Source: a virus
Length of the DNA: 64,000 nt
Reading direction: 5' to 3' (one strand)
IMG/VR virus record: IMGVR_UViG_3300036832_000974
Location: 24,796-88,795 of that record
Positions 58,978-64,000 of this stretch are shown here, in pieces. Numbering within the stretch: the stretch's first letter is position 1; each line of letters opens with the position of its first letter. The notes under the pieces are model-generated. The model was given only the letters and a program-made list of their open reading frames with translations. It had not been told where the DNA came from and searched no databases. The translations under genes and the position numbers were made by a program.

Positions 58978-59169
58978 GTGACCCGCAAGCACTTCGTCGA
59001 GATCGCCGACATCCTGTCGGCCGCTCGCCCCACCATGTCTGACGCCGCACACCACGCGCTCGTCAACGAGTTCGCCAGCTTCCTCGGTTCGCAGAACACG
59101 CGCTTCGATTACGCAAAGTTCAAGCTCGCCGCGAGCGACTTGCCCGAGACCATGCGAAAGGCCGCGTAA
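58978..59169 (+). CDS. 63-residue conserved-type small protein
   Basis: From GTG 58978 (AAAGGA upstream) the product reads VTRKHFVEIADILSAARP, DAAHHALVNEFASFLGSQN and FDYAKFKLAASDLPETM. The T-R-K-H-F start and the late N-x-R-F-x-x-x-K-F motif occur in small proteins of Rhizobiales plasmids and phages. Function unknown. Two stem-loops follow the gene. Confidence 0.72.
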   Translation: MTRKHFVEIADILSAARPTMSDAAHHALVNEFASFLGSQNTRFDYAKFKLAASDLPETMRKAA

Positions 59170-59178
59170 TTCAGCTGA

Positions 59179-59248
59179 TGCCCGCCGCCTCACCCGCGCC
59201 CCTAGGCGGGCATCCAGGAGCGGCTCTCGATCCCACGGGAGCCGCTCC
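59179..59248 (+). other. Two consecutive stem-loops
   Basis: TGCCCGCC (59179-59186) pairs with GGCGGGCA (59205-59212), and GGAGCGGCTC (59217-59226) pairs with GAGCCGCTCC (59239-59248). Neither is followed by a T-tract. They separate two genes and may act in mRNA processing or protection. Confidence 0.6.
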
Positions 59249-59271
59249 ACCTCTAACCCACGGAGACTGAC

Positions 59272-59460
59272 ATGACCACGATGAATCAACGCGAAGCCGA
59301 GCTGCTCGCCGTGAGTGACCGGAACTGGACTCCCCGCAAAATACGCGGCCGATGGGTCGTGTGGGACGCCGTGTCCGATCACGCCGTCGAGTTCGACGCC
59401 GACACCATGCGCGCCATCGCGCAGGTCGACTACGACCTGATCAAGGGCCACAGCCGATGA
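59272..59460 (+). CDS. 62-residue protein, unknown
   Basis: GGAG six bases upstream supports ATG 59272. The product reads MTTMNQREAELLAVSDRNWT, KIRGRWVVWDAVSDHAVEF and DADTMRAIAQVDYDLIKG. Short and mixed alpha/beta. The stop overlaps the next start as ATGA. Confidence 0.7.
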   Translation: MTTMNQREAELLAVSDRNWTPRKIRGRWVVWDAVSDHAVEFDADTMRAIAQVDYDLIKGHSR

Positions 59461-59645
59461 AAAAGAAACTCGTCGTTGCCCCGTGCGATTGCTGCAACAA
59501 GCGCGACTTCCTTGAGCAGTGCTGGCTCGGCGGACTTGAGACATGGGCATGCGACGCGTGCCGATCGCAGCCCGATGCCGCGCGTAAGACCGCGGCATCG
59601 ATCGGCGACCAGCCGACAACCGCAAAGAAAAGGAACACCCAATGA
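59457..59645 (+). CDS. Small zinc-ribbon protein
   Basis: The product has 62 residues: VVAPCDCCNKRDFLEQCW and ETWACDACR make a C-x-x-C ... C-x-x-C ribbon in the first 40 residues, then a flexible tail. It is coupled to the DUF932 gene downstream by ATGA. Role unknown. Confidence 0.7.
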   Translation: MKKKLVVAPCDCCNKRDFLEQCWLGGLETWACDACRSQPDAARKTAASIGDQPTTAKKRNTQ

Positions 59646-60736
59646 AAACCGGAAAGACCCTCACCCAGCTCGCTCAGGAAATCGAGCGTCGCGCCAATGC
59701 GAAGTCCGACCTCGTCGCCTCAACGCAGCACATGAACGTGCGCGCCACCGGCGATGGCGTCAAGATCGCAGTCGGCGATGAGTACGAATTCGCCGTCAAC
59801 AGCGTCGCCCACGACCAGATCGGCACGCACACCGGAATCCCTGCGGTGTACTACGACAAGATGCTGACCGAGGCGCCCGCGCTGCTCGCCAACAACGTTA
59901 ACGAATGGTTCCACAAATACCCAGCAACTCGCATGGTGCGCGTGCTCGATGATACCAACCGCGCGTTCCTGTCCGACAAATTCTGCCCGGACATGGAAAA
60001 CGAGGACCTCGCCGCCGCGGTGCTGCCGGTGATCGGTGATCTCGGGCTCGACGTCATGAGTTGCGACGTCACCGATCGTCGGCTTTACATCAAGGCGGTC
60101 GACAAGAAGGTGACTCGCGAGCTGGCCAAGCACGGCGCGCGGTTCGGCGACGGTGGTCACACCATCGTGCGGATCGTCTCGCCCTCGATCACCATCAGCA
60201 ATTCCGAGGTCGGCCTCGGTGCGCTGTCGATCCAGGGCGGCACCTATGACGCGTTCTGCAGCAATCTCGCCTCGTTCGGCGAGCGGTCGATGCGCCGCGC
60301 CCACGTCGGGCAGAAGCACTCGATCGAAGAGGGCGCGCTGTACGCAATGCTTTCCGACAAGACCAGACGGCTCGATCAGGCCGCGCTGTGGAGCAAGGTG
60401 CGCGACGTCGTGCGCGGTGTGTTCGATCAGGTCAAGTTCGACGCGCTGGTGAACAAGATCGAGGGCACTCGCCAGGAGCACATCGTCTCCGAGGACGTCG
60501 TGAAGGTCGTGAAGGTCGCGACCGTCAAGCTCGGCCTCAACGAGACCGAGGGCAAGTCGGTCTTGAAGCACCTGATCGAGGGCGGCGAGCTGTCGCGGTT
60601 CGGCCTCTACAACGCGGTGACCCGCATGTCGGCGGACGTCGAGTCCTACGATCGCGCGACCGAGCTGGAGCGGGTCGGCGCCAAAGTGATCGAGCTGCCT
60701 AAGAATGAATGGAAGGAAATCGCCGAAGCGGCGTGA
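59642..60736 (+). CDS. DUF932 family protein
   Basis: The product has 364 residues. Segments LAQEIERRANAKSDLVAST, AVNSVAHDQIGTHTGIPAVYYDKML, MVRVLDDTNRAFLSDKFCPD, IVRIVSPSITISNSEVGLGAL and AFCSNLASFGERSMRRAHVGQ match the DUF932 (TIGR03299-type) phage/plasmid family. Its function is not established; members often sit near replication or anti-restriction genes. It is the largest gene of the plus-strand block, and its stop is followed by a perfect hairpin. Confidence 0.82.
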   Translation: MKTGKTLTQLAQEIERRANAKSDLVASTQHMNVRATGDGVKIAVGDEYEFAVNSVAHDQIGTHTGIPAVYYDKMLTEAPALLANNVNEWFHKYPATRMVRVLDDTNRAFLSDKFCPDMENEDLAAAVLPVIGDLGLDVMSCDVTDRRLYIKAVDKKVTRELAKHGARFGDGGHTIVRIVSPSITISNSEVGLGALSIQGGTYDAFCSNLASFGERSMRRAHVGQKHSIEEGALYAMLSDKTRRLDQAALWSKVRDVVRGVFDQVKFDALVNKIEGTRQEHIVSEDVVKVVKVATVKLGLNETEGKSVLKHLIEGGELSRFGLYNAVTRMSADVESYDRATELERVGAKVIELPKNEWKEIAEAA

Positions 60737-60744
60737 TCACTCAC

Positions 60745-60770
60745 CGGGCAGGGCGCGAACGCCCTGCCCG
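60745..60770 (+). other. Perfect 11-bp hairpin after the DUF932 gene
   Basis: CGGGCAGGGCG (60745-60755) pairs with CGCCCTGCCCG (60760-60770) around a CGAA loop. It begins nine bases after the stop. No T-tract follows, so it may protect or process the transcript rather than end it. Confidence 0.6.
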
Positions 60771-60793
60771 CCACTACCCCGGGAGAATAACCC

Positions 60794-60976
60794 ATGTCGA
60801 AGAATGATCTGTTTTGGGTCCGCGTGCTGTGCATCGCGCTGCTGGCCGCCGTGTTCTTTCCGGCGGGCGTGATCGCCTTCATTGTCGAGCACCGGCGCTA
60901 TCGCGAGAACTCGATCTGGTCGAGCCTCACGAACACCCTTCGCCAAGCATGGAGGAAAGACAACGCGCAATGCTGA
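60794..60976 (+). CDS. Small membrane protein
   Basis: The product has 60 residues: LFWVRVLCIALLAAVFFPAG and VIAFIVEHRR give one long or two short membrane helices, followed by a basic end (LRQAWRKDN). GGGAGA lies before ATG 60794. It could be an early membrane protein such as a superinfection factor. Confidence 0.66.
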   Translation: MSKNDLFWVRVLCIALLAAVFFPAGVIAFIVEHRRYRENSIWSSLTNTLRQAWRKDNAQC

Positions 60977-61191
60977 TCGACGTCGTCGTCACCGTTGCCA
61001 AGCTCGATCTCGGTCACACTCGCCATCGATGGATCATCGGAAAGCACGACGCACGACGTCAACCTGACGACGTTCTGTTGACGGCGTGGGGCATCGACCC
61101 CGCCACCGTCATCATCTGCCGACGCCGCCGTATGTGGGGGCGTCGGGTCTGGCAAGTTGAAATCACCAAGAAAAGTAGGAGCACCCAATGA
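60970..61191 (+). CDS. 73-residue protein, unknown
   Basis: The product reads MLIDVVVTVAKLDLGHTRHR, WIIGKHDARRQPDDVLLTAW and WGRRVWQVEITKKSRSTQ. Beta-strand-like with a basic end. The start overlaps the previous stop by seven bases; the stop overlaps the next start as ATGA. Confidence 0.66.
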   Translation: MLIDVVVTVAKLDLGHTRHRWIIGKHDARRQPDDVLLTAWGIDPATVIICRRRRMWGRRVWQVEITKKSRSTQ

Positions 61192-61568
61192 CTATTACTG
61201 AAGCCCACATCTACCTGCGCGGACTAATGGAAGGTCGCCCCCGCGACGACCACGCGCGCATCCAACACGCCGCCCCTGTCAAAAATGCGACCTTTGCCAT
61301 CGCTGGCGCCATCCTGTGCTACTGCGATGACCCCGCGTACATCCACGTCCGCGAAAGCCACCTCGGTGGCACCAACACGGGGTGGTTCACCTGCGGGCGT
61401 AGGCGCCTCTGCGCTATCTACAATCACAACACCCAATCCATCGATATCCGCGACCGCAGCCATCGCGGCCCGACGTTGTTCTCGGTCAACGATAGCAACA
61501 TGCAAATCGTCCAGCCGAGCTTCGCCCTTCTCAAATCCGGCTACTTCCACAGAACGCGGGCGGCATGA
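61188..61568 (+). CDS. 126-residue protein, unknown
   Basis: TAGGAG six bases before ATG 61188. The product reads MTITEAHIYLRGLMEGRPRD, AIAGAILCYCDDPAYIHVRE and RRLCAIYNHNTQSIDIRD, with Cys residues spaced as Cys-x-Cys and single Cys. Beta-rich. No family was recognised. Confidence 0.68.
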   Translation: MTITEAHIYLRGLMEGRPRDDHARIQHAAPVKNATFAIAGAILCYCDDPAYIHVRESHLGGTNTGWFTCGRRRLCAIYNHNTQSIDIRDRSHRGPTLFSVNDSNMQIVQPSFALLKSGYFHRTRAA

Positions 61569-61597
61569 AGTAACCAAAAAAGAACAAGGGACACCCA

Positions 61598-61873
61598 ATG
61601 ACCAAGACACTCGAAGACTACTGGAACGACTACCGCGACACCGTGCTGACCCCCCACGACAAGGGCGGCGAACTGCGTACGCTCAAGGGCATCTTCTACA
61701 GCGGCGCAGTTGCAGCAACCAGAGTTCTCGCAGACGCTGCCAAGAAGGAGATCAGCGAAAAATTCGACAGCAGTGATGAACTCAATTGCTTCGGCGATCT
61801 CGCCGCACGCGTCCGGCTGTTCTTCGCGCATCTGCGAAGCGCGGAGCGCGGCGAGAACGGCGAGAACCACTGA
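61598..61873 (+). CDS. 91-residue helical protein, unknown
   Basis: AAGGG before ATG 61598. The product reads MTKTLEDYWNDYRDTVLTPH, GGELRTLKGIFYSGAVAATR and FDSSDELNCFGDLAARVRLF. The F-Y-S-G-A motif occurs in small early proteins of alphaproteobacterial phages. Function unknown. Confidence 0.68.
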   Translation: MTKTLEDYWNDYRDTVLTPHDKGGELRTLKGIFYSGAVAATRVLADAAKKEISEKFDSSDELNCFGDLAARVRLFFAHLRSAERGENGENH

Positions 61874-61947
61874 TCCCCTGGCGGCGGCCGCCCGCCAACA
61901 GCCGCCGCACACACACCCCACACAATCAGAAACGAAAGATCATCCCA

Positions 61948-62454
61948 ATGAGCACCACCACGCCACCATCATCGCCGACACAGCGTGACCTCAACAAGAA
62001 GTTCGTCGCTAGCGTCGGCGGCCTGCTCGGCATCGCCCTGCTGATCGGAATCGGCAACAGCAACAAGAGCCAACCGCCGCAGGCGACCGAACAGAACGAA
62101 CCTCAATTCGTGACGGTTCAAGACCTGCTGCTCGACGGCAGGAAACTGGCTCGCGCCCAAGCCAGAGTCACCTTTTCCGGTCAGTATTACCGAGACGGAA
62201 ACCTTGAAATGGTTTTCGGTTCAGGTGGCGACATGCTCAGGTCAACAGGGGCTTACGGACATGTTCGGGATACCTCAAGACGCCTGATCGTGAACACGGA
62301 TGATGCATCTCGCAAAACCAGAGAGTGGGTTCTGTCCTGCGGACAGAAGACTTACGGTTGCAGCGACATGACTCTCACCGGACACATGACCATGTGCACG
62401 ATCCAAAATGGATTCGGCGCCAAGCACGAAGAACCATGTCTGGCGGCTGACTGA
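61948..62454 (+). CDS. Membrane-anchored exported protein, unknown
   Basis: The product has 168 residues. After a short N terminus (PTQRDLNKKFVASVGG) comes one membrane segment (LLGIALLIGIGNS), then an extracytoplasmic domain with VTFSGQYYRDGNLEMVFGSG and a Cys pair set (LSCGQKTYGCSDMTLTGHMT, MCTIQNGFG). The Cys residues could form disulfides. It may face the periplasm and touch the host envelope. Confidence 0.7.
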   Translation: MSTTTPPSSPTQRDLNKKFVASVGGLLGIALLIGIGNSNKSQPPQATEQNEPQFVTVQDLLLDGRKLARAQARVTFSGQYYRDGNLEMVFGSGGDMLRSTGAYGHVRDTSRRLIVNTDDASRKTREWVLSCGQKTYGCSDMTLTGHMTMCTIQNGFGAKHEEPCLAAD

Positions 62455-62483
62455 GACGTGCACCGCAAGCAAACGAGGGCGTG

Positions 62484-62732
62484 ATGAGAAAGCAGCTCGA
62501 AAACGAATACAGCGGCATCAGCGCCGAGGCGCTAGCCGAGCTGATCGAGGGCGTCGGCATGACGTCGCGCAGTCTCGGCCGCTTCCTTGGTGTTCGCGAT
62601 GACACCGTACGCAGCTGGATGCGCGGCGATCAGGCACCGCCGATCCCCGTGGTGATGACGCTCAGCCTCATGCGCCACTTCAATCTGACCCAAGAGCAGG
62701 TCCGCGACATCAGCAGGGAGGAAGCAGAATGA
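62484..62732 (+). CDS. HTH-type transcriptional regulator candidate
   Basis: From ATG 62484 (GAGG five bases upstream; GTG 62481 alternative) the product has 82 residues. ALAELIEGVGMTSRSLGRFL, GVRDDTVRSWMRGDQAPPIP and MTLSLMRHFNLTQEQVRDIS form an XRE-like helix-turn-helix followed by a helix. It could be a Cro/CI-type early regulator of the divergent switch. DNA sites are unknown. Confidence 0.75.
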   Translation: MRKQLENEYSGISAEALAELIEGVGMTSRSLGRFLGVRDDTVRSWMRGDQAPPIPVVMTLSLMRHFNLTQEQVRDISREEAE

Positions 62733-63124
62733 GCACGTCATTACTTTTGAGCATCGAAAAACTGATCGAAAATCACATCGAAACGACGCTGCGCGAAGTA
62801 TGGGAAGACCCAGACGTCACCCGCATCTCGTTCCCGATTCTGTGGGGCGACACACCAAAAACGATGGTGAAAGCTTTTGGCGATGCCGCCGAAGGCATCG
62901 AATTCGATGACACCACGATCTTCCTCCTGCTGTGTCCGAACGGTGATGGTCCTGTCGCCATACGATCGATCTCTCTGAGCGACGAACTCAACTTCTGGCT
63001 GGACGAATGCGCCAGCGACGGCAGCTGGAAAGATGGGCTGACCAAACTGGCGGCTGGATTCCGCGATCTGGCCGACAAGATCGACGAGGCCATTAAACAA
63101 CACGAAGAGAAGATCTCCCCATGA
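62729..63124 (+). CDS. 131-residue acidic protein, unknown
   Basis: The product reads MSTSLLLSIEKLIENHIETT, ISFPILWGDTPKTMVKAFGD, TIFLLLCPNGDGPVAIRSIS and a C-terminal helix (FRDLADKIDEAIKQHEEK). ATGA overlaps on both sides. Mixed alpha/beta; no family recognised. Confidence 0.68.
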   Translation: MSTSLLLSIEKLIENHIETTLREVWEDPDVTRISFPILWGDTPKTMVKAFGDAAEGIEFDDTTIFLLLCPNGDGPVAIRSISLSDELNFWLDECASDGSWKDGLTKLAAGFRDLADKIDEAIKQHEEKISP

Positions 63125-63501
63125 TCAAATCGAAGACCCGACCGCTGTGCGGCTGCTGCGGCAAGCCGATCCAGAAGCTCACCGTGATGCACTGGGTGAC
63201 CAAGAAGAATCCCAGCGTAACCCGCGCACCATCCGCCACCGATCACATCGTCGACCAGCTGCCGGAGACGCGCGAGGATTGCCAGCGTCTCGTCGGCGAC
63301 ACGGTCGTCACCCTGCGCCGCACGGTGAATGGCGCCATTTCCAGATTCGGAACGTGGGACGGCGAAAGCTGGGACACCCGCTATCGATACTTCTGCAGCA
63401 ATAGCTGCGCCGCTGACTATGGCCAGCTCGCCTTCGAGAAGACCACGCTGCGCACCAAGGCGTGGTCCGAAGCAGCGAAAGAACGGGAGACGGCGTCGTG
63501 A
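63121..63501 (+). CDS. Cys-rich zinc-finger-type protein
   Basis: The product has 126 residues. LCGCCGKPIQKL near the start and FCSNSCAADYGQLAF near residues 91-105 form a split four-Cys site typical of phage proteins with an interrupted ribbon. The middle (TDHIVDQLPETREDCQRLVG) is helical. Coupled to the Rap1a-like gene downstream by GTGA. Confidence 0.7.
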   Translation: MIKSKTRPLCGCCGKPIQKLTVMHWVTKKNPSVTRAPSATDHIVDQLPETREDCQRLVGDTVVTLRRTVNGAISRFGTWDGESWDTRYRYFCSNSCAADYGQLAFEKTTLRTKAWSEAAKERETAS

Positions 63502-63872
63502 TCCGCTTTCTCGTCACCGCGGCGTTCATCGCCACCTCGCCCATCGAGGCGCAGGCGCAATACACTCGGACCCACCCATTCGTCACCGGGCCCGAGTTCC
63601 TGAACAACTGCACAGCCAAGGAGCGCGAGCGTCACATTGCCTGCGTCGGTTTCATCGCTGGTGTCACCGACGCCTATCTCAACGCTCAGCAGTTCTGCGT
63701 CCCCGACAACGTATCGCCTAACGCGATCGCGGACTTCGTGATCGAGTACGCACTGCGGATTGCCCGCGACCAGTCCCCGGTCGGCATGATCCTGCTGGCC
63801 CTCAAGGCTAAGTGGCCATGCATCGGCCGCGCCGGCTTCCCGCCGCCATTCCAGTGGCACAACGGGCGATGA
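63498..63872 (+). CDS. Rap1a/Tai-like exported protein
   Basis: From GTG 63498 (GTGA overlap) the product has 124 residues. A signal peptide (VIRFLVTAAFIATSPIEAQA) is followed by FVTGPEFLNNCTAKERERHI, ACVGFIAGVTDAYLNAQQFC and ALKAKWPC. The pattern F-x-x-G-x-x-x-L-x-x-C, C-x-G-F-I-x-G-V-x-D and the last W-P-C is that of Rap1a/Tai T6SS amidase immunity domains. In the host periplasm it might bind an amidase or alter lysis or competition. This role is inferred from the family. Confidence 0.78.
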   Translation: MIRFLVTAAFIATSPIEAQAQYTRTHPFVTGPEFLNNCTAKERERHIACVGFIAGVTDAYLNAQQFCVPDNVSPNAIADFVIEYALRIARDQSPVGMILLALKAKWPCIGRAGFPPPFQWHNGR

Positions 63873-63905
63873 CCCGCACGCGGATACGGACATGGGAGGG
63901 ACGAA

Positions 63906-64000
63906 ATGAGCAACGAGGGCCGTCACGAAGTGGTCTCTGTCCGGACAAGGTGGCGCCTCAGGCGACGCGACGACGGCCAGTTGATCGGGTGGTACGACAA
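63906..64000 (+). CDS. Partial gene at right edge, unknown
   Basis: ATG 63906 has a strong GGGAGG six bases upstream, and the frame stays open for 31 codons to the edge (MSNEGRHEVVSVRTRWRLRR then DDGQLIGWYD). It is basic. Nothing more can be said without the next sequence. Confidence 0.6.
   Translation, partial: MSNEGRHEVVSVRTRWRLRRRDDGQLIGWYD

Noticed and set aside
57800-64000. Integrase, replication initiator or lysogeny cassette in the plus-strand block
   Set aside because: None was found; the one HTH protein alone does not establish lysogeny, and attachment sites cannot be judged without the flanks.

Overview
The window is a segment of a contractile-tailed (myovirus-type) bacteriophage or closely related prophage genome. 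The tail genes follow the P2 plan (gpD, gpX, gpU, tape measure, assembly chaperone, tube, sheath, gpI, gpJ, gpW/gp25, gpV). The head genes follow a different plan (DUF2184-type capsid, DUF2213 protease with a nested scaffold, portal-MuF fusion, TerL). No integrase, transposase, tRNA, rRNA or CRISPR was seen. High G+C, a DUF3606 protein, small Rhizobiales-like proteins and putative CTTGAC/CTATAT-style promoters suggest an alphaproteobacterial host, probably Bradyrhizobium-like; that assignment is inference.

Layout. From about 57.8 kb leftwards to base 1, almost every gene is on the minus strand. Read in the direction of transcription, they are: probable small terminase and small genes (57.8-54.6 kb), TerL (54.5-53.0), a block of small unknown genes including two paralogous Cys/Tyr-rich proteins (53.0-50.2), the 1,406-residue portal-MuF-GNAT-like fusion (49.6-45.4), small envelope and peptidoglycan-binding proteins, protease/scaffold, decoration protein and major capsid (44.1-40.4), head-tail connectors (40-37.6), baseplate (37-30.5), fibre-type proteins (30.5-25.6), sheath, two tube paralogues, chaperone and tape measure (25.4-18.2), gpU/gpX/gpD, then a host-range cassette with an FkbM/glycosyltransferase-like fusion and four very large fibre or spike proteins (15.5-1). 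Two plus-strand genes with their own signals interrupt this block (44340-44600 and 49761-50159). From 57.8 kb to the right end transcription is rightward and covers small early-type genes: zinc-ribbon proteins, a DUF932 protein, an HTH regulator and a Rap1a/Tai-like exported protein.

Genes work together as tightly coupled translation units: ATGA, GTGA or TGATG stop-start overlaps are the rule, and they fix most starts. The left end carries many alternative adhesin parts. Three fibres share a related N-terminal anchor, one ends in an S74 auto-chaperone, and one repeat type occurs both in the left-edge protein and at the N terminus of gpI.

Most notable are two probable cyclic-nucleotide sponge anti-defence genes hidden among virion genes (DUF2829/Tad2-like at 35593-35820 and Acb2/Tad1-hairpin-like at 55014-55211); a polyvalent portal-MuF-GNAT-like protein; an FkbM plus GT9-like fusion leading the fibre cassette; duplicated tail-tube genes; and a duplicated small gene whose two copies each lie just behind a terminator-like hairpin and a conserved ribosome binding site. 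All functions are inferred by eye from motifs and gene order; no search was run.
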